This document shows, in pieces, positions 1-5,136 of a stretch of DNA of 64,000 nucleotides. Both the position numbers and the translations under genes were made by a program. Source of the stretch: Lachnospiraceae bacterium (lineage in GTDB: Bacteria; Bacillota; Clostridia; Lachnospirales; Lachnospiraceae); assembly GCA_017460885.1 (NCBI GenBank), contig JAFUAB010000046.1:82973-146972 (forward strand). Direction: 5' to 3'. A model generated the notes under the pieces. That model saw only the letters and a list, made by a program, of their open reading frames with translations, was not told where the DNA came from and did not search any database. How positions within the stretch are numbered: the first letter of the stretch is position 1; each line of letters begins with the position of its first letter.

Positions 1-405
1 GATGTGAATATCAGTAACAGTGAACGCGCCATGATCGCAAACAATGCAAATGCCGATGCTTTTATCAGGATCCATGCCAACGGATCGACTAACGCTTCAG
101 CAAACGGTATGATGACCATTTGTCAAACCAGGTCAAATCCGTACTGCGGAAATCTCTACGAGCAGAGCAGGAAGCTTTCTGCTTGTGTGCTGGATGCCAT
201 GGTAGCGGCCACCGGAGCCAAAAAGGAATATGTTTGGGAGACCGATACGATGAGTGGGATAAACTGGTGTACGGTTCCGGTCACAATAGTAGAAATGGGA
301 TATATGACCAACGCCGCGGAAGATCAGTTGATGTCAACTGAGGAGTATCAGGTAAAGTTGGCAAAGGGTATGGCCGATGGAATAGATGATTATTTCAGTA
401 ATTAG
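1..405 (+). CDS. N-acetylmuramoyl-L-alanine amidase, C-terminal part (5' end outside window)
   Basis: The reading frame is open from base 1, so this is the C-terminal end of a longer gene. The protein matches the Amidase_3 family, zinc enzymes that cut the bond between MurNAc and the peptide stem of peptidoglycan. Visible hallmarks are the run of Ala/Asn residues leading to an IRIHANG segment, which supplies a zinc-binding His, and the later VEMGYMTN segment, which supplies the catalytic Glu. The tail, with [22 protein letters not shown], is the normal family ending, so the C-terminus is intact. A strong hairpin terminator follows about 55 bases downstream. Export signals or wall-binding repeats would lie upstream of the window and cannot be judged. 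Confidence 0.9.
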   Translation, partial: DVNISNSERAMIANNANADAFIRIHANGSTNASANGMMTICQTRSNPYCGNLYEQSRKLSACVLDAMVAATGAKKEYVWETDTMSGINWCTVPVTIVEMGYMTNAAEDQLMSTEEYQVKLAKGMADGIDDYFSN

Positions 406-424
406 CGTTAAGGATAAGATAGGA

Positions 425-650
425 TTGTTACTATTCACAGCTAATTTAAGGTAAAAAGGAAAGCCACGGCGGATACCGTGGCTTTTGCATTCAAAGCAGG
501 CGAAGTCAAGCTTCGCGTAATACTTCCGCAAGGGTATAATTCATGGTATCAAAAATCTGACTTTTTTGGCATTCGAGCAAGGCGAAAATCGTCACGTGTT
601 ATTGGACAGAGAAGCAAGCATTCTGTTGATTAGGCTGTGAATAGTAACAA
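425..650. repeat. Long-range perfect 17-bp inverted repeat flanking a non-coding element
   Basis: The sequence TTGTTACTATTCACAGC at 425-441 is repeated as its exact reverse complement at 634-650. Between the arms lie a terminator hairpin (460-485), a small hairpin with arms GCGAAG and CTTCGC (500-516) and no convincing ORF. Perfect distant arms in non-coding DNA suggest a miniature mobile element or a structured transcript. No flanking target duplication was seen. Confidence 0.5.
460..486 (+). terminator. Rho-independent terminator after the amidase gene
   Basis: The arms AAAGCCACGG (460-469) and CCGTGGCTTT (476-485) form a perfect 10-bp stem with a 6-nt loop, followed by a short T run. It lies 55 bases after the amidase stop codon. 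Confidence 0.75.
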
Positions 651-713
651 CAGAACAAACATTCGATCATACAGTCCGTTTTATGGGACACATAGCATGC
701 GTATACTGTTATC

Positions 714-752
714 ATAAGGAACCGGACCCAACCGGGTTCGGGTGATCCTTAT
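714..752 (+). other. Hairpin in the leader of the 792 gene
   Basis: ATAAGGA (714-720) pairs with TCCTTAT (746-752), and the inner segments also pair imperfectly (CCGGACCC with GGGTTCGG). The hairpin lies about 40 bases before the next start codon. It could be a terminator without a T tract or a leader structure. Confidence 0.4.
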
Positions 753-791
753 AAAGAAGGTAGGTCTTTTAAAGAAACGGAGGGTATAAGT

Positions 792-1139
792 ATGAGCGAT
801 ACAAGGTGCAGAGAGTGGATGGAAGAGAACAGCTGCCACAGCATAGGCAGGGCAAAGGAACGTGCAGGACTAAGCCGGAAGAAGGCCGAGAAGATGATGA
901 ACCTTGCAAGGGAGAGAGGGATCGGATTTGAGGACTGCCGTTGGTCTCTCGACAGGACGTTCCTTCTTAACAGGACAAACGATGTTGCGGTAGCACTTGC
1001 TTTTAACGGATACTGCTTCATCTTTAGAAGGGGAACGGCGGAGTGCATAACCATGTACCAGCTTCCAAACCACTTTGGAAAGAAGAAAACGTTCTACGGA
1101 AGCAACAGGGCTTATGGTTATCAGGAAGCGTATGCATAG
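792..1139 (+). CDS. Hypothetical protein, 115 residues
   Basis: I do not recognise this protein. The start is supported by an ACGGAGGG ribosome-binding site 8-10 bases upstream. The N-terminal half is basic and helical, with a region around residues 20-45 (RAGLSRKKAEKMMNLARERG) that could be a small helical binding module. The C-terminal half is rich in aromatic residues. A second small gene follows within 11 bases behind its own AGGAGGG site, so the two are probably co-transcribed. The surroundings contain several tiny ORFs and remnants typical of an accessory region. No function can be assigned. Confidence 0.6.
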   Translation: MSDTRCREWMEENSCHSIGRAKERAGLSRKKAEKMMNLARERGIGFEDCRWSLDRTFLLNRTNDVAVALAFNGYCFIFRRGTAECITMYQLPNHFGKKKTFYGSNRAYGYQEAYA

Positions 1140-1149
1140 GAGGGAGATC

Positions 1150-1314
1150 ATGGAAAACAGAGAATCGGCATTAACTTCGGAAGCCATGGAAAAGATGCAG
1201 AGGGCATATGAGGCAGCATACGGAGACTACCTTTCTCCGGAAGAGGAGGAGTCCTTCTACAGAAATCTGGAGGAACGGGAGAACAGGTCTAATGAGAGGG
1301 GAGACGACAAATGA
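1150..1314 (+). CDS. Small acidic helical protein, 54 residues
   Basis: The ATG at 1150 sits behind an excellent AGGAGGG site at 1138-1144, which overlaps the end of the preceding gene. The protein is short, charged and probably entirely helical, with a run of five Glu near residue 31. It has no cysteine or membrane segment. It is most likely translated together with the 792 gene. The stop codon overlaps another ATG that opens only a 14-codon frame, and the following 140 bases look like decayed coding DNA. I do not recognise a family. Confidence 0.55.
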   Translation: MENRESALTSEAMEKMQRAYEAAYGDYLSPEEEESFYRNLEERENRSNERGDDK

Positions 1315-1462
1315 AACCGACATTCTTGAAGGGGGCTTCACATACCATTATAATTTAAGGATGATTATCTGCGGGAAGTAGTTCGCATGAACAGGATGAG
1401 GACGAGGCATATGATGCAGCTGAGGATTATTGGAGAGATCACCATAGATAAGGAGGAAGGCC

Positions 1463-1720
1463 ATGGCCAACAATGACAGGAAACTTGATTCATGGAATGC
1501 ACCTTTTGATCTTAACCGTGATGGCAAAATGAGCCCGGAAGAAAAAGCATTGCGGGATTACACGATCATGAACACGTTCTTCGATGATGATGATAACTCC
1601 GGCGGCGGAGGAGGCGGCGGTTGCCTGATTCCGTTTGTCGTCATGGCTGGATTGGGCGGTTCTGCCATAGCCGGACTCATCTACGGCGCATCACAGCTGA
1701 TAATGCAGTTGAAAGCATAG
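1463..1720 (+). CDS. Small protein with EF-hand-like loop, polyglycine linker and membrane segment
   Basis: An AAGGAGGA site lies just before the ATG. The 85-residue protein has three visible parts. Residues 15-28 (FDLNRDGKMSPEE) match a calcium-binding EF-hand or dockerin-type loop. Residues 41-53 are four Asp, then Asn-Ser, then seven Gly. Residues 54-82 form one hydrophobic stretch beginning with Cys, probably a membrane anchor. It is likely a small membrane-attached protein whose acidic loop may bind calcium. No homologous family comes to mind, and the binding role is inferred from the loop alone. Confidence 0.6.
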   Translation: MANNDRKLDSWNAPFDLNRDGKMSPEEKALRDYTIMNTFFDDDDNSGGGGGGGCLIPFVVMAGLGGSAIAGLIYGASQLIMQLKA

Positions 1721-1775
1721 GAAGTCTACAACAAACAGATATGGGAAAACAATCCATATTGCCGGACAGTTCCAA

Positions 1776-1997
1776 ATGCAACAGCAGAAGCGACTCTATT
1801 TATATTTCTGCAGATTTGAACAGAACACTAATGGTATAAGCATAAATGATGTTGTAGATCGACTTGTATCTGATGAAGGTGAATCGGCTGATGAAATAAA
1901 CGGGAAACTGGCTTTACAGGGATATGGGGTTGGAAGCAGTGCCAGAAATGAGAGATATCAAGTTCATGAGGTTCTTATCCAAAAATTAATTTGTTAA
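1776..1997 (+). CDS. Possible gene fragment, upstream part of a frame-broken gene
   Basis: This 73-codon frame has no clear ribosome-binding site. Its middle part (residues 18-60) has a protein-like composition with a helical pattern. It ends at 1997, within a few bases of where a different frame becomes open (1990) and continues to 2559. This suggests that a frameshift divided one original gene into two. It may also be a chance ORF. Confidence 0.3.
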   Translation: MQQQKRLYLYFCRFEQNTNGISINDVVDRLVSDEGESADEINGKLALQGYGVGSSARNERYQVHEVLIQKLIC

Positions 1998-2142
1998 GGA
2001 ATCTAAGGAACAAAGAGCCTTATCAAAAGTCCTGCAAAAAAGTGAATTTGCTTTTAAGAAGATTCTGACCGCTGAACTGAATGGAAACAAATGTACCTAT
2101 AAAATATCCGATTCTACTTCTAACATTGAGTATTTGGCTGCG

Positions 2143-2559
2143 ATGGAAAAGAAACTTCTTGTGATTCGGAATTTTGAGGGAACTCCCGTCGCAACAATCC
2201 AAGCTGAAAAGCCTGATAAAAGTGGGATACTATCGAATGCAACCTACACACAGGTGCTGAAGATGTACATGGGGAACAATCTGTTCGGCGGTGTGATTGT
2301 TAATTATTCCAAGACGGAACGAACAGTTCGCGTCTCTACCGATCTGTGGAACCTCTGGTTTGCGACGAACGTCAGCACCTTTTCAGCAGACGGGGTGTTC
2401 AGATTTACTAAGTCGTCAGTAAAGACGGCCCACAAGAATCTTATAGAATTTAACGACGATTCACAGGGCATCGAAGTTTACCTCACTGTCATAGCCGTTC
2501 TCGAGGCGGTTCGGCTTAGTCCGCAGTTGTCAACAAAGCTTATTTCCTTTGAAAAGTGA
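2143..2559 (+). CDS. Hypothetical protein; probable downstream part of a frame-broken gene
   Basis: The frame is open from 1990 to 2559, but the first ATG is at 2143 (a TTG lies at 2134). Neither has a good ribosome-binding site. The residues encoded between 1990 and 2143 read like ordinary protein, so the true gene probably began further upstream and lost its start through a frameshift. The visible part is a mixed alpha/beta protein of about 139 residues with no transmembrane segment and no motif that I recognise. No neighbour suggests a function. It is either a decaying gene or one with an unrecognised start. Confidence 0.45.
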   Translation: MEKKLLVIRNFEGTPVATIQAEKPDKSGILSNATYTQVLKMYMGNNLFGGVIVNYSKTERTVRVSTDLWNLWFATNVSTFSADGVFRFTKSSVKTAHKNLIEFNDDSQGIEVYLTVIAVLEAVRLSPQLSTKLISFEK

Positions 2560-2600
2560 TCGATTACTTTGGACGGTTGGATAGATTAAAGGGTAGCGAA

Positions 2601-2732
2601 ATGAGGAAGAGGATTGCTAAAGCTGGAATAGTGATGATTGTGAGCGTGCTGTCTGCTATTGCAGGGTTAGTTTCGTATGAATTTACAAAGGGAAACAGCG
2701 TAGTTAGGGAGACGCATAACGGTGATAAATAG
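2601..2732 (+). CDS. Small single-pass membrane protein, 43 residues
   Basis: The ATG at 2601 is preceded by a modest AAAGGG site. Basic residues at the N-terminus (MRKRIAK) are followed by a hydrophobic stretch, residues 8-25, and a short polar tail. This is the pattern of a signal anchor or short membrane peptide. The end overlaps the GTG start of the next truncated reading frame. The function is unknown and the gene is supported only by composition and spacing. Confidence 0.4.
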   Translation: MRKRIAKAGIVMIVSVLSAIAGLVSYEFTKGNSVVRETHNGDK

Positions 2733-2850
2733 AGAAGACATGCTTGAACTGACAAGACGGATGACTCCGTCCAGGAACTGCTTTTCAAGGATAGCCGGAG
2801 CGTACATGGATGAGGAAGGATATGAAGACGGAACCTTCAACATACACTTT
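2722..2850 (+). pseudogene. Truncated DUF4317-family gene, N-terminal remnant
   Basis: The first 43 codons, from a GTG start, read like the conserved N-terminus of DUF4317 proteins: a MLELTRRMTPSRNCFSRIAG segment, then YMDEEG, then DGTFN. The family is several hundred residues long and of unknown function. Here similarity stops at about 2850, and the frame runs directly into the tRNA-Thr gene at 2887. The remainder has been deleted or replaced. The family call is from memory of its N-terminal pattern. Confidence 0.5.
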
Positions 2851-2886
2851 GGCAATGATAACAGTTCGATTCTGTTACACCCTACG

Positions 2887-2959
2887 CCTCTTTCGCCTAA
2901 TGGTATGGCAGCTGTCTTGTAAACAGCAAAAATCTCAGTTCGACTCTGAGGAGAGGCTC
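2887..2959 (+). tRNA. tRNA-Thr (anticodon TGT)
   Basis: A full cloverleaf is visible. The acceptor stem is GCCTCTT with GAGAGGC (one G-T pair) and the D stem is GCC/GGC. The anticodon stem GCTGT/ACAGC encloses the loop CTTGTAA, and the T stem CTCAG/CTGAG encloses TTCGACT. The discriminator base is T. No CCA is encoded. It lies about 280 bases upstream of the main cluster, separated from it by a small ORF and a terminator. Confidence 0.93.
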
Positions 2960-3069
2960 TGCAGGAATAAAAGGATAGGAAAGGACAGGAGACAATGGAA
3001 GACTAGCGGGGGCAGCACCCGTCGAGACTGCTATATACAATTGATCCAAGATAAAGAAGAGGAAAGAAC

Positions 3070-3165
3070 ATGAAAACACTTTTAACAAGACGAATTTCAC
3101 AGAGACGATCACAATCCAGTCAGCAGTGCTGGATTAGTCGTCGTGGAAAGGAACCATATGGGTAA
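3070..3165 (+). CDS. Possible Arg/Ser-rich peptide, 31 residues
   Basis: The ATG at 3070 has a GAGGAAAG site at suitable distance and opens a 31-codon frame rich in Arg, Ser and Gln. It lies between tRNA-Thr and a rho-independent terminator, so it would be transcribed with the tRNA. It is too short to judge by composition and could be a chance frame. Confidence 0.3.
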   Translation: MKTLLTRRISQRRSQSSQQCWISRRGKEPYG

Positions 3166-3197
3166 AGTGCAGATCGGATCAATGCGGCTGTGAGCTG

Positions 3198-3233
3198 GGG
3201 ATCATTGCGAGGTCTGCGATGATCCCTATTTTT
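3198..3233 (+). terminator. Rho-independent terminator between tRNA-Thr and the tRNA-Ser genes
   Basis: GGGATCATTGC (3198-3208) pairs with GCGATGATCCC (3216-3226) through 11 pairs including one T-G, with a 7-nt loop. It is followed by TATTTTT. It ends only two bases before tRNA-Ser(GCT). Confidence 0.8.
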
Positions 3234-3235
3234 AT

Positions 3236-3370
3236 GCTGTGCATCCGAATGGTGAGGAGCCTGTTTGCTAAACAGGTGAGCTTAACGGCTTTGTGGGTTC
3301 GAGGTCTCCGCTCCGCTCCGGTCGGTGCTGAACGGATGTCCACTGGACATCCAGCACCCCACGCACGGCG
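3236..3370 (+). tRNA. tRNA-Ser (anticodon GCT) with a 54-nt insert in the T-loop
   Basis: The acceptor stem is GCTGTGC (3236-3242) with GCACGGC (3363-3369), and the discriminator is G as expected for Ser. The anticodon stem CCTGT/ACAGG encloses TTGCTAA. A long Ser-type variable arm follows. The T stem GTGGG (3293-3297) pairs with CCCAC (3358-3362), but the T-loop between them is 60 nt instead of 7. It begins TTCGAG and then carries a structured insert. All other parts are normal, and the gene is recognised only if the insert is skipped. tRNA-Ser(GCT) reads AGC/AGT and is normally essential, so the insert must be tolerated or removed unless another copy exists. Confidence 0.82.
3304..3357 (+). 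repeat. Structured 54-nt T-loop insert, copy A
   Basis: The insert contains a short CCG-N8-CGG element and then a hairpin. GTGCT (3326-3330 region) pairs with AGCAC (3353-3357), there is a 4-nt bulge, and GGATGTCC (3334-3341) pairs with GGACATCC (3345-3352) around a 3-nt loop. It aligns without gaps to copy B at 3445-3498. The differences fall largely in paired positions and keep the pairing. Confidence 0.85.
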
Positions 3371-3375
3371 CTCAT

Positions 3376-3511
3376 GGTGAGTTGGCTCAATGGTACAGCA
3401 GCGGTTTCGAAAACCGCCATTCCGAATGGATATCCGGGTTCAAGGTCTCCGCTTCGCTACGGTCGGCGCTAAACGGACATCCACCGGATGTCCAGCGCCC
3501 CGGGCTCACCG
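3376..3511 (+). tRNA. tRNA-Ser (anticodon CGA) with a 54-nt insert in the T-loop
   Basis: The acceptor GGTGAGT (3376-3382) pairs with GCTCACC (3504-3510), followed by discriminator G. The anticodon stem GCGGT/ACCGC encloses TTCGAAA. A long variable arm with CATT/AATG pairing follows. The T stem CCGGG (3434-3438) pairs with CCCGG (3499-3503). As in the preceding gene the T-loop is 60 nt, starting TTCAAG. It starts five bases after the end of tRNA-Ser(GCT), so the two are co-transcribed. The anticodon reads TCG, which tRNA-Ser(TGA) could also cover by wobble. Confidence 0.82.
3445..3498 (+). repeat. Structured 54-nt T-loop insert, copy B
   Basis: It has the same position, length and fold as copy A. 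GCGCT pairs with AGCGC, there is an AAAC bulge, and GGACATCC pairs with GGATGTCC around the loop ACC. Relative to copy A, one outer pair changes from T-A to C-G. Two inner pairs change from T-A and G-C to C-G and A-T. This is compensatory change that keeps the hairpin. Confidence 0.85.
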
Positions 3512-3514
3512 TAT

Positions 3515-3602
3515 GACAGATTAACCCTAACTGGTAAGGGACAGGCTTTGAATACCTGCAGTAGCCGGAAACGGTGTCTGGGTTCGAGTCCCAGATCTGT
3601 CG
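3515..3602 (+). tRNA. tRNA-Ser (anticodon TGA)
   Basis: The acceptor GACAGAT pairs with ATCTGTC, and the discriminator is G. The anticodon loop is TTTGAAT with stem CAGGC/ACCTG, which has a mismatch at the innermost pair. The variable arm is long (GCCG/CGGT around GAAA), and the T arm CTGGG-TTCGAGT-CCCAG is normal. Unlike its two Ser neighbours it has no insert. Confidence 0.93.
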
Positions 3603-3607
3603 TTTAA

Positions 3608-3678
3608 AGGTCTTTGGTGTAGCGGTAGCACGGGGAGCTCCAACCTCCCAAGCGTGGGTTCGATCCCTACAGGACCTG
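3608..3678 (+). tRNA. tRNA-Trp (anticodon CCA)
   Basis: The acceptor AGGTCTT pairs with AGGACCT and the discriminator is G. The anticodon stem GGGAG/CTCCC encloses CTCCAAC. The T arm GTGGG-TTCGATC-CCTAC has one G-T pair. Confidence 0.95.
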
Positions 3679-3684
3679 CTTGAT

Positions 3685-3757
3685 GGCGATGTAGCCAAGC
3701 TGGTTAAGGCAACGGACTGCAAATCCGTGATCGTGAGTTCAAATCTCACCATCGTCT
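3685..3757 (+). tRNA. tRNA-Cys (anticodon GCA)
   Basis: The acceptor GGCGATG pairs with CATCGTC and the discriminator is T. The anticodon arm is ACGGA-CTGCAAA-TCCGT. The T arm is GTGAG-TTCAAAT-CTCAC. Confidence 0.95.
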
Positions 3758-3761
3758 TTAT

Positions 3762-3833
3762 ATCCCCGTAGTCTAACAGATAGAATACTTGGCTACGAAC
3801 CAGGTGATGAGGGTGCGACTCCTTCCGGGGATA
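3762..3833 (+). tRNA. tRNA-Arg (anticodon ACG)
   Basis: The acceptor ATCCCCG pairs with CGGGGAT and the discriminator is A. The anticodon arm is CTTGG-CTACGAA-CCAGG; A34 would be read as inosine. The T-loop is TGCGACT, with G instead of the usual T at position 55. Confidence 0.92.
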
Positions 3834-3837
3834 CTTT

Positions 3838-3924
3838 GGCAGCGTACTCTAATTGGTAAGAGGCTCGTTTGGAAGGCGAGTGTAACGAGGAATCGTGATG
3901 GAGGTTCAAATCCTCCGGCTGTCG
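3838..3924 (+). tRNA. tRNA-Ser (anticodon GGA)
   Basis: The acceptor GGCAGCG pairs with GGCTGTC through six pairs, with a G-G mismatch at the seventh; the discriminator is G. The anticodon arm is CTCGT-TTGGAAG-GCGAG, followed by a long variable arm. The T arm GGAGG-TTCAAAT-CCTCC is normal and has no insert. Confidence 0.92.
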
Positions 3925-3927
3925 TAA

Positions 3928-4000
3928 TGCCGTGTAGTTCAGTTGGCAGAACGCCGGATTCTGATTCCGGAGATCGCAGGTTCGAGTCCTGCCACGGTAG
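3928..4000 (+). tRNA. tRNA-Gln (anticodon CTG)
   Basis: The acceptor TGCCGTG pairs with CACGGTA and the discriminator is G. The anticodon arm is CCGGA-TTCTGAT-TCCGG. The T arm is GCAGG-TTCGAGT-CCTGC. Confidence 0.94.
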
Positions 4001-4005
4001 TTAAT

Positions 4006-4078
4006 AGGCTTGTAGTGTAAACGGATAGCACAGAGGACTTTGACTCCTCTAATGTCGGATCATACCCGGCCGGGCCTG
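4006..4078 (+). tRNA. tRNA-Gln (anticodon TTG)
   Basis: The acceptor AGGCTTG pairs with CGGGCCT and the discriminator is G. The anticodon arm is GAGGA-CTTTGAC-TCCTC. The T stem GTCGG/CCGGC encloses ATCATAC, so the usual T54 and A58 are A54 and T58. All other parts are normal. Confidence 0.9.
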
Positions 4079-4081
4079 TAT

Positions 4082-4155
4082 ACGGATGTATCTCAGCTGG
4101 TAGAGTCCCCGTCTGATACGCGGGGTGTCGGTGAGTTCGAATCTCCCCATCCGTA
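4082..4155 (+). tRNA. tRNA-Ile (anticodon GAT)
   Basis: The acceptor ACGGATG pairs with CATCCGT and the discriminator is A. The anticodon arm is CCCGT-CTGATAC-GCGGG. The T-loop TTCGAAT is normal, with one T-C mismatch in the T stem. Confidence 0.93.
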
Positions 4156-4159
4156 TTAT

Positions 4160-4232
4160 GTCTGCGTCGCCAAAAGGATAAGGCACGAGATTTCTAATCT
4201 CGCATTTGTGGGTTCGAATCCTACCGCAGATA
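4160..4232 (+). tRNA. tRNA-Arg (anticodon TCT)
   Basis: The acceptor GTCTGCG pairs with CGCAGAT and the discriminator is A. The anticodon arm is CGAGA-TTTCTAA-TCTCG. The T arm is GTGGG-TTCGAAT-CCTAC. It is the last gene of the cluster. Confidence 0.94.
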
Positions 4233-4251
4233 CTGGATTTTAGGGGTGAAG

Positions 4252-4281
4252 CTGATTGAGACTGATTGAGACTGATTCAGA
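4252..4281. repeat. Three tandem 10-bp repeats
   Basis: CTGATTGAGA occurs twice in direct succession (4252-4271), followed by a third copy with one change, CTGATTCAGA. It lies between the last tRNA and the terminator hairpin. Confidence 0.8.
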
Positions 4282-4287
4282 GGGGAG

Positions 4288-4317
4288 ATATTTGGGGAAA
4301 GATTTCTCCCCAAATAT
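4288..4317 (+). terminator. Terminator-like hairpin after the tRNA cluster
   Basis: ATATTTGGGG (4288-4297) pairs perfectly with CCCCAAATAT (4308-4317) around a 10-nt loop. A T tract is lacking, so termination strength is uncertain, but no other terminator follows the tRNAs. Confidence 0.5.
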
Positions 4318-4397
4318 ATAGAAAAAGGGTTGATGATATAGGATCTGATATCGTATAATCATTCTAACGTAGTGAATCTCGTTGAAGGAAAGGTGGT

Positions 4398-4658
4398 ATG
4401 AACATGCCTTGTATCAAACCAATATCAGAACTGAAGAATTATCCAACGATCGTCAGACAGGTATCATATGGAAACAGGGTTTACTTTACGAAGAACGGAC
4501 ATGGGGCGTGTGCACTGGTAGATATAAACGAACTGGATGAATTGGACAAGCAGAAAGCGCTTCTCAAACTCATGAGTAAGCTGAATGAGGCAAAGATTTC
4601 TGTTCGCGAAGAGGGTACTATATCAGCAGATGACCTCGAGAAGGAGTTGGGCATATAG
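4398..4658 (+). CDS. Type II antitoxin, Phd/YefM family
   Basis: This 86-residue protein has the Phd/YefM layout. The N-terminal DNA-binding domain contains an ISELKNYPTIVRQV segment and the short strand YFTKNGHGACALVDINE. The acidic helical C-terminus (residues 60-86) would bind and neutralise the toxin. A GGAAAGG site precedes the ATG; a second ATG two codons later is possible. The toxin gene starts one base after its stop. Antitoxins of this family normally repress their own operon. The nearby sequence ATATAGGATCTGATATCG, about 60 bases upstream, is a possible operator region but is unproven. Confidence 0.85.
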   Translation: MNMPCIKPISELKNYPTIVRQVSYGNRVYFTKNGHGACALVDINELDELDKQKALLKLMSKLNEAKISVREEGTISADDLEKELGI

Positions 4659-4659
4659 T

Positions 4660-4923
4660 ATGAAAAAGAAGGTGGAGTTTTCTCAGATCGTCAGAAAGAA
4701 AATGAAAAACCTGAAGAAATCACTTACTGACCGGTTTGATGAGGATACAGCCAAAAAGGGGTTAAGATTGATTGTCGATTCTGCAAAGGACCTGGCTGCC
4801 TTTCCGGAAAAAGGTGAAGCAGTTTCGGATCTGTTTGATGTTGATACGGATTTTCGGATATTGTATGTGAACCATAACTATCTGTTCTATTATTTTGAAG
4901 ATGACAAGATAATCGTTGCTTAG
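4660..4923 (+). CDS. RelE/ParE-type toxin, truncated by an in-frame amber codon
   Basis: The ATG at 4660 lies one base after the antitoxin stop. The 87-residue product has the ParE/RelE fold pattern: two N-terminal helices, then strands with FPEKGEAVSDLF, FRILYVNHNYLFYYF and DDKIIVA. The frame is interrupted by TAG at 4921-4923. It then continues in the same frame for 28 more sense codons to TAA at 5008-5010, including MFDEREDFMYKLFGIS, which reads like the normal end of this toxin family. A single change from GAG to TAG would explain this. The toxin is therefore probably inactivated or shortened, unless the amber codon is read through. The homology of the tail is judged by eye. Confidence 0.75.
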   Translation: MKKKVEFSQIVRKKMKNLKKSLTDRFDEDTAKKGLRLIVDSAKDLAAFPEKGEAVSDLFDVDTDFRILYVNHNYLFYYFEDDKIIVA

Positions 4924-5038
4924 ATGTTTGATGAACGGGAAGATTTTATGTATAAACTATTTGGTATAAGTAGTGAATCACAAGAGTCCTTGGATTACTG
5001 GGACGAATAAATGCAGGCGAAATGAATGCGGAAATGTA

Positions 5039-5062
5039 GGCGGGGAAGTTCCCCGCCTTTAT
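5039..5062 (+). terminator. Rho-independent terminator after the toxin gene
   Basis: GGCGGGG (5039-5045) pairs with CCCCGCC (5051-5057) around AAGTT, followed by TTTATT. It ends the toxin-antitoxin transcript. Confidence 0.8.
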
Positions 5063-5136
5063 TATGCCCACGTGTAATCGAGAGGAATTTATCGGACAGT
5101 ATAATTGTTAGACTTATGTTGGGAGAGGCGTTTTTC

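Noticed and set aside
1311-1460. Short coding-like stretch ending in an EDYWRDHH tail before the 1463 gene
   Set aside because: No start codon with a ribosome-binding site and a stop just upstream in the same frame; at most a decayed remnant.
3304-3357. Self-splicing intron as an explanation for the T-loop inserts
   Set aside because: At 54 nt the insert is far too short for a group I or II intron and lacks their conserved core.
3387-3752. A 121-codon minus-strand frame over the tRNA cluster
   Set aside because: The whole stretch is made of tRNA genes with complete cloverleaf folds; the frame is incidental.
5058-5136. A small RNA gene between the two terminators, suggested by a TATAAT hexamer
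   Set aside because: No acceptable -35 element and no conserved structure apart from the second terminator; not strong enough to list as a gene.
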